From contig OY747702.1 of NCBI GenBank assembly GCA_963556495.2, forward strand, positions 46,023,680 through 46,087,679: 64,000 bases of DNA. The letters run 5' to 3'. A program made the translations under genes and the position numbers. Position 1 is the stretch's first letter. Each line of letters begins with the position of its first letter. The notes below the pieces were generated by a model. The model saw only the letters and a program-made list of their open reading frames with translations, made no database searches and was not told where the DNA came from. Source of the stretch: Valencia hispanica. Taxonomy: Eukaryota > Chordata > Actinopteri > Cyprinodontiformes > Valenciidae. Shown one piece after another: positions 34,101-44,640 of the stretch.

Positions 34101-34659
34101 GGTTGAAACTGATTTAACTGAGCTGCAGACGACTAACAAAGATTTCTGCATGTCGAAAACGGACCAATAACATGCAAGCAGGTGAGGTTCCCAATATGCA
34201 ATATGGTTACAGCCTGATTCAGCAGGGGGGAATGAAATCAAAAAAGTGGTTGGGGGTGTGTGCGTTCAGTTGGAGCCAATTTAACAATGAACTCTGACTA
34301 AATGTGGAGATCTATCTAGGAAAGAATAACTCTAGCATTTAATGAACGTGATGATCAAAGCCACGAGCACCTGTGCTGTGGACAGGCTGATTAGAAAGGC
34401 AACTGCACCCAACATAAGCAGGGAGATCATGAAAAGAAGTGAGTAACTCTCCAATAACAAAATGATTAAATTAGAGTATACATACATGGAAAGTAAAGAT
34501 ACGTTAAATGAAAATATGCTCATATAAGTTTGTATGTTTGTCTTGAGTAAATGCACAAAACAGCCTGTTTTAGTACAGGCCTCTATCACAGCACCCTGAG
34601 AAAAAAGGAAATAAATCTATAACACAGAAATAAACAGAAATGTATTCCAGTAAGATGGA
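34101..34659. other. Unassigned stretch just beyond the proposed apln poly(A) site
   Basis: Contains a T/GT-rich tract on the minus strand (34655-34610) fitting a cleavage downstream element; otherwise nothing recognised. Confidence 0.4.
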
Positions 34660-35967
34660 AAGGCATAGCTTTTTTCTTTTTTATTTCAATGTACGACATC
34701 GTTCAAAGGGTCAAACCTGCCGTATGCTGATTATTAAAGCAGCCGGAGCACTAGTGGTAGGCTGATCGCGGTGGCTAATTAACAAGGAGCTGATGTTTGC
34801 TGTGAAATGGCGTTCTCCTGAAGTGGTATATATATGCTCGCGTAAAATTAACAACAACAAAAAAAGCATAAATGTGTCAGTGTATCGAGACTTTAAACAA
34901 GAGGTAATGTGTTTCTAGTTTCTCTCTGACTTTTTCATTCCTTCGTTCCTGGCAGCATTTTGGAGAAGGTTGTTATTTGGCACTTCCTTAAAGGGCGAGG
35001 CGGCCTGTCGATTGGAGCAAACTGCCACCGCCAGTTAACAGTCGTGAAGAGTAGCTGCGTGGGGGCAGCGGTGTGGCGACAAGGCTGGGGATCGGGGACA
35101 GGATTGGGGTTTTAGAGGGGTAAGAGGACTCTTTCAAGGTGGGACAAGTTACAGTAACCTTGAGCAAGCCTGAAAGCCCCTCCATTCCCCCTGAGGTGTT
35201 AATGAACTCAGAAACACCTAAACAGCTTTGGAATGAAAAATCTCCTAAATGAGGGAATGCAACATTGTTTTAATGGCATGTGCTCTTGTTTTAGTTTACG
35301 TTGCATGTGAACAAACTAACATTAAAAGATACAAAGCACCATTAATAATCATAATTAGGTGATGAGCATTACTTCTCAAAACACTAAGCTTTCAGCTCCT
35401 CTTTGCAGTAGACATCCAGAGTATCACAACAAAAATTAGGTTATTTCCTCTGCACGATCAGCCCCCCTCATCTGCTCGTTTAAGTAGCTACACAGCAATA
35501 AAATCAGCGCTTGATGGGACTTTGGATCTGAGACATGCGAAAACCACGTCCTAGAGAAGTGACAGAAGCTTTAAGACTCTTTTGACCGGGCTCCCTCTCC
35601 ACCACATGTCATGCAAAGAGTGTGAGACACTCAGAAAAATTGCTATGATTGGCCTCTATTAAGCAAATTGAAAAAAAGACAGAGATATATCAGTAAGGAG
35701 GGAGTAAGATAAAGAGACAGAGAAATAGAGTCTGGTAGCTCAGGCTCAATACCCCCCACCCCCTTTTCAGTGCCCCCCATTCCTCATGGAGCTGAGGGTG
35801 AGCGGCTTGTCCTGATTTTTAGGTGGACAGAGTTGCTTGGAGAACCAGCAGGTGCTATGGACATCACTCTTCAGGCTGGGAAAGCGTAGGCCCTTCATTG
35901 CAAGGCCCCCCAAGGCAAAGGAAGAGCATAGAAATCAGAACCTGGGGGAGGGCGCTCAAGGCAGTGC
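34660..35967 (-). other. apln: Putative apelin exon 3 (3' UTR only)
   Basis: The donor just after the apln stop requires a downstream non-coding exon, as in mammalian apelin genes, which have a third exon made only of 3' UTR. The best acceptor seen on the minus strand is at 35970-35968: a long pyrimidine tract (about 36000-35975, with CTTCCTGTCTTTTGTTTCCC) followed by TTGCAG, then GCACTGCC. On the same strand AATAAA lies at 34685-34680, with a T/GT-rich stretch at about 34655-34610 that could be the downstream element; this would give an exon of about 1.3 kb. The interval is free of recognised transposons, unlike its surroundings. Both ends are inferred; an RNA read could place them elsewhere. 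Confidence 0.42.
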
Positions 35968-36019
35968 CTGCAACACAGGGAAACAAAAGACAGGAAGATG
36001 AATTAGAAGCTGTTGTTTT

Positions 36020-36720
36020 TCCAAAAAACGTATGAAATACTGCCACCAAGGATTAAAGTTGTCAAAAGGCTTCGGTCAATAACTGTAAGGCCACTCCAGA
36101 AGGATAATGCCTGCCTGATTTTTATGCATTTCAGAACAAGTTCATGTGAATTTTTATTATGTTGGAGTTTAGAGAGTCCTTGGCCTTCATTATTTCATCT
36201 GCTCTATGCAATGAACCAAGATCACAGGAATTAAAGCGGCCCCCCAGCATGATGCGGCTACCACCATATCTGATAGTTGCTAACTTGTACGTAGATTCAA
36301 AAGCTTCAACCTTACTTCTCCAATTACTATGTGTGACTGTGAATAAATAGCTCAGTGTTTAGCACATACAGATTTGAAATACCTCAAGATAACCTATCAT
36401 ATTTATCTGGTACTTTTCCTTTTTTTAATGTGTATTTATAGTGCCGTCTGTGACATCTAATTCACTTTATGTAATGAACTGAAATCAATGGCAGTGAAAC
36501 AGCCCCTCAGCATAATGCTGCAACCGCCATGCTAGACAGTTGGCACAATATTCCTAGCTTTGAAAGCCCAACATTTCTCAAAACACACTTCTCATAATTG
36601 TGGCCAAATTGGCCAACTTTTTGCACATAGAATGAATTTGTTTGCTTGTAGGTGTTTCTGGTGATTTGGTTTCTTTTCTCACAGAGAAAATTTTAAGCGA
36701 ACCAGTACCTAAAATGCGCT
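36020..36720 (-). pseudogene. Two degraded Tc1-type fragments in apln intron 2
   Basis: CCCCAGCATGATGCGGCTACCACCATATCTGATAGTTG (36242-36279) and CCCTCAGCATAATGCTGCAACCGCCATGCTAGACAGTTGG (36505-36544) both match the reverse complement of the transposase GGGSIMLWG region as seen at 17858-17890. Each is preceded by an ATGCAATGAACCAA/ATGTAATGAACTGAA word, so this may be a tandem or double insertion. Confidence 0.55.
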
Positions 36721-37039
36721 CTTGATTTATGGCAGGGATTTACCCCCATAGAAAACATTTAGTCTTTTTATTGGTCAGATGTGTGCATTTCACCAAATGT
36801 AAATACAGGAAGCAGTTGCTGTGTTCTGAGCTAGAAGAAAAGATGGAGAATGTAATCCTGGTATTAATATCTTGCCAGGTGCTGTTTCAGGCAAAATATT
36901 CAGAGGGGACTGTCTACATCATTTGGAGGAGTTGGTCTCGGTACAGTGGTTTTGGTCCACATCCTAGTGTGATTGCTATGTTCACATCTACACAACTAAA
37001 CCACACCAAATGAACCAGGTAATTTTAAACAGATTAAAC

Positions 37040-37700
37040 ACCACGGGTTTGAAAACTCCCTAAGGACTGTCACATTTGTTTTCTTTACATTTATTTTTGA
37101 CAAGAAACTGTGTATTTATGCAATGTACACAAATGTCAGGTAGAAACTCAAGCACAGCACGAGTACTAAATGGTGTTCCTCAAGGATGTATATTTTATTT
37201 TCGATCTACATTAATGATCTGTGCTCAGATATTGCAAACACTTCGTTTCACTTGTATGCAAACGACTGTGTATTTTATTGTTTTGACAGGTCATTGGAAT
37301 GTCCTTTTGAGAGTCTGAAGCGAGCATTTCATGAAATTCAGCAGAGGTTCCGACATGTTTGTTTGGTACTAAATCCAGATAAATCTAAAGTAATGGTTTT
37401 CTCATACTTACGTACACAAATACAAAAGATCTGTTACTACGATCTTCACAAGGTACCGAGATAGAAGTTGTTTCTTACCTAAAATATCTAGGTATTATAA
37501 TTGACGCAGACCTAACATTTAAAGAACACATATCCCAGCTATCGATCATGTTTCTCGTTAAAGGCCTGAAGGACACTGGTTAGCGCGACTTTTCTGCCGA
37601 TTGCGGACTATGGTGACGCCGTGTATAGGATTGCGGCAAAAAGCCATTTATCAACTCTTGACCCATTATATCATGCATTAAAGGTTTGTAAGGTTTGTAA
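37040..37700 (+). pseudogene. LINE reverse transcriptase relic
   Basis: Broken plus-strand RT: VSGRNSSTARVLNGVPQG (37130-37185), ILFSIYINDLCSDIANTSFHLYANDCVFY (37188-37275, with the catalytic YADD changed to YAND), LVLNPDKSKVMVFSYLRT (about 37360-37415), EIEVVSYLKYLGIIIDADLTFKEHISQL (about 37459-37540) and PIADYGDAVYRIAAKSHLSTLDPLYHA (about 37599-37677). It needs at least two frame changes. Clade uncertain (I/jockey-like superfamily). A continuing but unreadable 3' part may extend to about 38450. Confidence 0.8.
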
Positions 37701-38450
37701 CCGGGGCAAACTATCACTGTGAGTTATACAAGACAGCTCTGTGTTGTTGCTGACGTTATCTTGCACATCTAGAAGACTAACGTTAGACATGTCCCTACCA
37801 GATTTCCCAGTCTTTGGTTGGAAATTACAGCACAGAGTATGAATAACAATTGTATATCGTGCTGTGAAACACAAGCCAGCCATTATAATACACTCCGAAG
37901 GGAGGATCATAACCAGAAAACAATCTTTTATGCTCTGTTGTATTTTATCTCCTCCTCTCCTTTGGTGATCTCAGAAGATTCAAACGGCATGATTCTTTTG
38001 CTGATAACAGCCTTCTGTTCTTTCAACGCAACATTTTTTGTTGACATATCATGCTACATAAGAGGATCTATAACATATCTTCACCCAGCTGTGTTTTTAT
38101 TTGTTGTGGCTCTTTGTACTTTTAGATCTATGATTGGATGTAGGCTTACTACATCACAAAGTGAGTGTTTGGAAGGAGATACAGGACGGCTCTCTTTTGT
38201 TTTGATGGCAAACTCCTTGAAGGAGTCACTCTCAGAGTTTTCTCACACTAGAGACCCCTGGAGGTTTCCACAAATTGCCTCTAGCTTTAAATCTGTAATA
38301 TCCTGTTGTCTCATACACTATCACTCGCATGTCTTAAGAGCCAAGAGTTGGTTTAATCCAAGTCTACTTGGATGCTCAAAGAGGCTGACCTAGGTCGCAA
38401 TCTTTCTTCCTGGAGCTGCTCACATCTGGAAAGTGTAATGATGAAAAATC

Positions 38451-40950
38451 TAACTTTGCCTCAGGTGTCATAGAGAATAAAAGATGAGCCGTCTTTGATT
38501 CTGAAATGGGGTGATGCTGCTAAATAGCACAAGGCTGGAGGATGGACAACGTCAGGAGAATCATTGTTTCTTATCTTCCTATAAACAGTGTTGTAATTAT
38601 GTTTAGGTCAGTGACGGCACAGTTCTGTCTGTACGACGTATCCGCTGAAGTCTTGCTTTGATCAAACAGGCTGCATCTACGGCTGTTCCCAGAGGCGGTT
38701 CTTTTCCCACCATCGGCACAAATCGAAGAAGAAAGAAGGGAAAGCATGAGGAAGAACAGAGCCTTTTATGTTGATGTTGCAGAAAGGGAGACAAATTGAT
38801 GATAGCTTCCTGGCCTTGTGAAGACTTTATATTCTCAGTTTGCAATCGCTTAAATCTAAACAGAGTTTTTTTGCCATCAGTCCAGTTAAATACAACTTGT
38901 TTAGAGCTGCAAATGTTACATGATCTTTTGAAAAAAGACCGCTTATAGTATTTGATAAATATCTACTATTGCAAATTTATTGTAATTTTAAAGAACCACC
39001 TTCTGTTTTCTATTTTTAGGTTTTATGGAGAAAAAAAGCACATAATTTCCAACCTGATAAGAAAGAAAATAGATCTAAAAAGCTATTACTGGTCATTTAA
39101 GTGTCATTCTGTTTTGGAAATTCAATGCAAATATTCCATAAAAACCCCCTTGCTAAAATGAAGTTTTAGCAGGTTTATTATATTTATATTTAAAAACATT
39201 AGTTGGTTCTTTATCATTTTTAACCAAAGTTATTAAGAGGCCATTGTGGAAGGTCAAAGGAGCCATTAGAGACTCTGGGGCAGCAGGTTGCAGACCTGTA
39301 AACTTGGACACATTTTTTCATTTTTGTGCAGCAATTTAGGGTTGTGGACAAATTTGGACAAAAAATATATTTTTTACTTTTAAATCTAGGTTTCTATTGT
39401 TATAATTACCATAAAAAGTATTTTGTATTGTATTGTATTTGTATTTTCGTGTACCATCTGATTCAGACACAAAGCAGAAATCTGCTATTTTCTTTGTATG
39501 TGGTTACAAAAACCTCATGATTCAGGTGAACTATAAACCAAAGTATAAAGAGCAGAGCCACTGAAGTCAACAACAACAAAAATCTCCAGAGTGTTGTGCT
39601 TTAAGTGCTGTTTGCAGACACAGCATTGTGACTTTCTGAGCCGTTCAGTTTTACAGAGCTTCGCAGCTTTCTGAAGCTCCCTTTTATTATGTGCTCAGCA
39701 TTTTGGCACTGAGTCTAAATCTAAACGCTCAACTCACTGAGAGGATTCTCACTTTTCATTGGCAGAGGCAGGTTTCAAGACCCATCTCCTCCTTCAAGTG
39801 CTACTACCCTGCTTTAGCCTTCATTGTTTTCATCTTTGTTACGAGTCCTTGGAGTCTCGTCTTTAAAGCCAGAGTGATTTCAAAAGAGCCTTAAAAAAAT
39901 ACGGTAACAATTGATTATTCATAATTTGTTATAGATTGTAAAACACCTCTGGTGCTTTGCTTTGATCCCAGTTTTCTTCAAACTGATTAACAACCTTTGG
40001 GTTGCAGACTCCTCTCACTATTTTAATTTATGGAGGACATCTGCAAGTCAGTGTTGAGTGGTCGGCATCTCCTGCAGGGATATTGTGTCTTGTCCAGTTT
40101 GCCTGTCTCTCGTATTGTCTGAAAGAGACGTGTGGACATGCTGCTGCTGACTTTCACAGCAATAGTTATCTGAACCTAACTTTCTGTGCATTTGGTTGAG
40201 TTATTTGTTATTTTCACAGTGATGCTTGATCTGTTGTGATTGGCACATTCCTAATTTGTTTGTTTATTTTTAAACAATAAAAATGGGAAAAGTTGACAGG
40301 TAAGACATTTAGTATTTTTATAGAGGTGAGAGATTTCACACAAAAACTTTGTTTTAGTTGACAGCAAGTTAAACATTCATTCCAATGACATATTTGCAGC
40401 CAGGAAACGTAACTCTACAAAATTATTATCTTTGGAGAAAATACTTTTATTTACTTAATCATATAGAGTAAAGATTTATCTCTGCCAAACTGACCTGGTG
40501 GTGAGGCTTCTAAGAATAACTGAGATTCAAAAACAGTCATAGTTGTTCTGGGCAGGTGTTCAAGGTAGTAGTGTTGGGTCCAGTAGTCTATAGTCTAGAG
40601 CCAACAATAATATCCTGCAGAAGAAATCTGGGTTTTCAGTTTTCCGTTTGTTATCAAACGCATCTGACCCGATTCTGCTGACCAAGTGTTTCAGCACTTT
40701 AAGTCATATTGTTTTCACAGTTTCCTGTTGTAAGCTGTTGTCGTCAACATAGTTGGCAGTTAGGGCTTAATATTTCTTTTGACGCCCTCTGGAGAAATAT
40801 CTGACTCAGACTTTACAGAAGACAGGTCTTCTGGGTAAACACAGCAAAGCCAGACATATTGTGTTTTCAAAAGACTCAACAGAGGGTAAAAATGTTATTT
40901 TCTTCTATTTGACACTGGTTTAATGACTGTTTATTATTGGAGAAACTCAC
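38451..40950. other. Unassigned part of putative apln intron 2
   Basis: Mostly AT-rich. 39236-39300 (GCAGCAGGTTGCAGACCTG) resembles the end of a hAT-type repeat. No exon-like frame identified. Confidence 0.4.
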
Positions 40951-40956
40951 CTTGCT

Positions 40957-41117
40957 CTAAAACGGCATGGGCCCCTTGTGGGAAAGACGGGGCCGTGGGC
41001 GTCTTCTCTTGGCTGGTCTGTGGGTCTGACCGCCTCTCACTGGGTTTTGCTGGGCCATTTTTCTCACTGTAGCTGCCTCTTCCAGCCCTCTGCCATGCTC
41101 CGTGGAGGCCATGGGAC
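40957..41117 (-). CDS. apln: Apelin, coding exon 2 (prohormone and mature peptide)
   Basis: This exon encodes residues 23-75 of preproapelin and the TAG stop (40959-40957). It is preceded on the minus strand by a pyrimidine-rich tract and CAG (41120-41118). It starts with GT, completing the split Gly codon left by exon 1, so the phases agree. The protein reads GPMASTEHGRGLEEAATV, then a basic stretch, and ends in KRRRPRPRLSHKGPMPF. That end corresponds to apelin-17, and PRPRLSHKGPMPF to apelin-13. The run of four basic residues (KRRR) is the expected proprotein-convertase site. The receptor-binding features RPRL and C-terminal PMPF are intact. Residue 1 of the apelin-13 unit is Pro, where mammals have Gln. 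Six bases past the stop lies a GTGAGT donor (40950-40945), so the mRNA continues into a further exon. An open frame extends upstream to 41490, but that part is intron. Gene identity is very secure because of the conserved C-terminus. Confidence 0.96.
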
Positions 41118-41628
41118 CTGGAGGACACACACAGGCCGAGGAAAGATCAATTAGACAACCAAAAAAAGGTAGAGTTATAAAACTTTTTGACAGCGACTGT
41201 ATTACAATGGGATCATGAGCCATCGGCGCTTGAAGCAAGACCCTAAAAGGGATCACACTGGTAATGGATGATGAAACAAGAGGCAAGTATGAAGGGGTAT
41301 ATGTCAGAGTGTGTGTGGGCCCCTCGGAGCCCACCCATCGGCACTGCAGGCTCATCAGGTCAGTGTGGTCTCCAACACAAAGTGCAGCAGATACCAAGGC
41401 GAGAAAGCTAAACCCCTCATGTTTCATGTCTCCGTCACTCTCCCTGGAGTTTACAAACTCCTCGAGACACCAAACCCTGCAGAGGAGCATCCTCCTGCTG
41501 GACTTGATGGGAGCTCAGGGATGAGTTTAATTGCACAGAAACAGTTTGGATTTCTCGCTTTTTCACGTTTTGAGAGTGATCCCAGATGTTCTCAGTCATC
41601 TCTCAATAAGTGTGGCCTGATCCCCTTA

Positions 41629-41644
41629 AGCCCCCCCCCCCCCC
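41629..41644. repeat. Poly(C) tract
   Basis: An uninterrupted C run of about 15 bases in apln intron 1; its length may be affected by sequencing error. Confidence 0.8.
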
Positions 41645-41929
41645 AAAGTTTGGTCCACCCAAAATGCCTGTGACCTCTAAACCTTCTGCAAACCAACACA
41701 CTTCTCTTCTATTTGTCCAACGTTTTGCAGCTTATTTTCTAGAGCATATGTGTGATCTTTTATGCTACATCCATTTTATAAGTTGAGTGAAATTTGAGTC
41801 AGGGCAGCAGAGGAGTTCATTTCATTTTCACTTCATTTCTTTAACTCGCACCCTTAGAAAAACATTCAGCATTATGTGCACAGTGATGAATATGTGTCTT
41901 CAATAGTTGCCAAAGTTAAGCTGCAGTGT

Positions 41930-42340
41930 TTTTTCACATTTTGTCACGTTACAACCAAGAACATCAATGTCTTTGCATTTTATGAGACTAACCAAACAAC
42001 TACCAAAGTAGTATATAACTTTGGATCCGAAGTAAAATGACATAAAAGTTCTCAACAGTTTTAACAACTTAAAATCTAAAAGATGTAGCATGCTTTTGTA
42101 TTCAGTACCTCATTTTGCTCAATTTCAACCTGCAGGTCTTTATGGGGTGTTTCTACCAGCTTTCTACATCTATTTTGCGCATTGCTCTTCCCAAAACTAA
42201 CTAAAGCTCAGTCAGATTAAATGGAGATCATTAAGTAACATACTTTTTTTTGGTCTTGCTGCAGATTCTTAGTTGTCGTAAGGTCTGGACTTTGACTGGA
42301 TGATTCCATCACATACAGCACATATGCTTTGATAGTGTCG
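41930..42340 (-). pseudogene. Degenerate Tc1-like transposon, one half
   Basis: TTTTTTCACATTTTGTCACGTTACAACCA (41929-41957) is the terminal repeat. GTCTTTATGGGGTGTTTCTACCAGCTTTCTACATCTATTTTGC (42137-42180), CTCAGTCAGATTAAATGGAGA and GGTCTGGACTTTGACTGGATGATTCCA (42281-42308) mirror 17460-17645. Minus-strand transposase, same sense as apln. Confidence 0.68.
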
Positions 42341-43869
42341 CTGTCCAGCTCACAGGTAAAATCCATTGCATTGCACTTGATTTGATTTTGCAGTGAAGGA
42401 GTTAATGGGAGTGAAAAAAATGCATGAAAAACATGTTTTATTCCTATTCAAGGGAAAATGTGAAAACCATGTTTCATTTTTCTTTTACATCACTTTCTTA
42501 CATCCAGATTTAGTCGTGTCTTTCTTTAGTTTGTAAGTTTCAAACAAGTTATTTCAAACTTGCGGCACAAGGGATGCTACCTGAACTAGAGAAGGGACGT
42601 TTTTTTCCTAATTTGTTTTTGTTTGATGAATGAAGGTTTGGAGACAATTATTCCTTCAGAGCCAAGCTATCATCTTCTGCCTTTTCCTCCTGCTCCTCCA
42701 ATCACAAAGCTGATTGACATTATTCACATGAGGTCATGACATTCCTCCCCTCGGAATGACGGACACCATTTTTAGAATTCCCCAGGGAACGACCTTCTGT
42801 GGATTCACAACAGCCTGGGTGAGGACACGGCTTAAGATAAGTCCGCCAGTCTACTGCATAGACTTGTAAAAGTTAAAAAAGTGTACTGAGTGAGGCACCT
42901 GAGGAGCTTAGAAAAGCCAAAATGATGTTAGGTTTGCACTTCCCTTAAGGGTTTTCTTATGACTTGGAGTGAGATGAGGCAGAGATTTGATATTAAATGC
43001 TGTTAAAAGAACAAGGTGCAGCAGGGACCCTAAGGAGTGGCTGTCTCTGATCAGTTTTCTTTTTTGCTATAGAACATCAGATCAGTTCATTTAAACAAAA
43101 AACAACAACTTTCTTTAAGAGCAGAATTCAAACGATGGTTAAAAGAAAGTCAGCTGTTTTTCTGAAGTTTTTATTAACAGTGACCTCCAGCTGCGGCTCT
43201 GAGAGGGTTTTTATTCAACTCTTTGAAAGAAGAGAAGCACTTCAAACCTCAGGATTTAAATAATAATGATTGAGTCAGACTGCCAGCTGAATATTTTCAG
43301 CCTATATCCCTGAAATTTCAGACATCTTAAGTTCCATTTTCATACTAATCTTCCTCCATAACCATATTACACAGCTATAATTGTGGGCCAACAGTGGGCT
43401 AATTCATTAGCAGCATATTTCCACATCTAAAGCACATCTGTGACCCTTGGAGCACTAATCTGTGCATTATCCTCTTGTTATTGTTCCACATATGCAGTGA
43501 AAGAGAGATTTCACACATCCTGAAAGAATTCAGCACATTTCTTTCAAATATTGGAGCCTTAATGGTAAATGGTTTTGTAAAGCTAAGACAAGTGTCATTG
43601 GAAGGTTGTGGTTCTCCTGATTTTCCCTTAGAAACGCCTTCTTCATTCAGATGCAGAACACACAGAAACACAAGAATGTCTGCAGGCAGAAACACAAACC
43701 AGTGCATTTAAAAATGTTACCTGCAGAGGTTGTTTAAGCTGATGCAAGAGACCACATGTAAAGATGGGACCTCGAACAATGCTTTTAGCGTTTAAAGCTT
43801 AAGTCTGCACAGATTTGAGAAATACTGTGCAGGAGAGCCACAATTATTTTAAAAAAGCCACAAGGAGTC
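42341..43869. other. Unassigned part of apln intron 1
   Basis: No repeat or exon recognised. A frame at 43399-43707 (minus) has no domain. Confidence 0.4.
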
Positions 43870-44640
43870 AAACTTGTACATACAGGCCCAAACATATACA
43901 TTCACCACATTAATATTTGGATAAATATCCCTTACCAAGTTCCAGAGCAACCACTTTTGGTTACTAACAAGTTTCTGGTCATATTCAGGCTAGAGATTTC
44001 AACTGTCTTTCTCTCTAAAAGCTAATTCAAATGGAATGGATCTGTTTTTTGTTTTTTTAAGTCCATATATTTTCATATGGCTGAGGCTGTCACTCCAGAA
44101 AGTTAATGTTAGCCTGCTTTATCAACTCAAAGCCCAGTGCTGATGTTTGTTTTAAATCATTGTCCAGCTGCATCACCCAATTCTGTCCATGTTTCAACTG
44201 AACATTTGAACATTTTTGAAGTAGTCTTCATTCTTTGTTCTTCCACCCATTTTTTGCAACGCACCAGTACCGCTGGCAGTAAAATAGAACCTCAGCATGA
44301 AGCTACCACCACCATGCTTGACTGTTCATTGGTAAAAAAGCCATACATTGACTCCTTTAAACATACATTAACATAGGAACCAAATACATGGATATTTATC
44401 TAATCCGACCAAAAACTTTTTTTCTGCAAGAGCCTCAAGCTTAAATCAAACCTGAAGGTGTCAATTTTGGTGGACTGGGTTTTTTGTTTTATACCTTATA
44501 CAATGTGTTCCAGCATCTTCCACTTTATGATTGGCCTGCACGATAGTGGTCCCTCTGTGACAGTTTGGGCAGATGGTTTTAAACTTGGACACAACTGGGC
44601 ATTCCAAAATGACAGTATTTCACATACACATTAAAATTGG
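43870..44640 (-). pseudogene. Tc1-type transposon remnant
   Basis: GTTTTAAATCATTGTCCAGCTGCATCACCCAATTC (44150-44184) and AACCTCAGCATGAAGCTACCACCACCATGCTTGACTGTT (44290-44328) are reverse-complement transposase landmarks of a Tc1 lineage. Ends not resolved. Confidence 0.5.

Larger units (their letters stand above)
35968..40950 (-). other. apln: Putative apelin intron 2 within the 3' UTR
   Basis: Starts at the strong donor GTGAGTTTC (40950 downward), six bases after the stop, and is proposed to end at the acceptor at 35970-35968. It contains degenerate Tc1-type pieces (36020-36720) and a LINE relic (37040-37700, perhaps to 38450). The donor is firm; the far end depends on the exon 3 proposal. 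Confidence 0.45.

Noticed and set aside
37818..38393. 191-codon plus-strand open frame
   Set aside because: Lies just after a LINE RT relic, has no recognisable domain and no ATG-supported or splice-supported gene model; most likely LINE 3' debris read in a chance frame.
41121..41490. Open frame extending the apelin C-terminal exon upstream to 177 codons
   Set aside because: A pyrimidine tract and CAG at 41118-41120 mark the exon start, and the joined exon 1 gives the expected signal peptide; the extension is intron.
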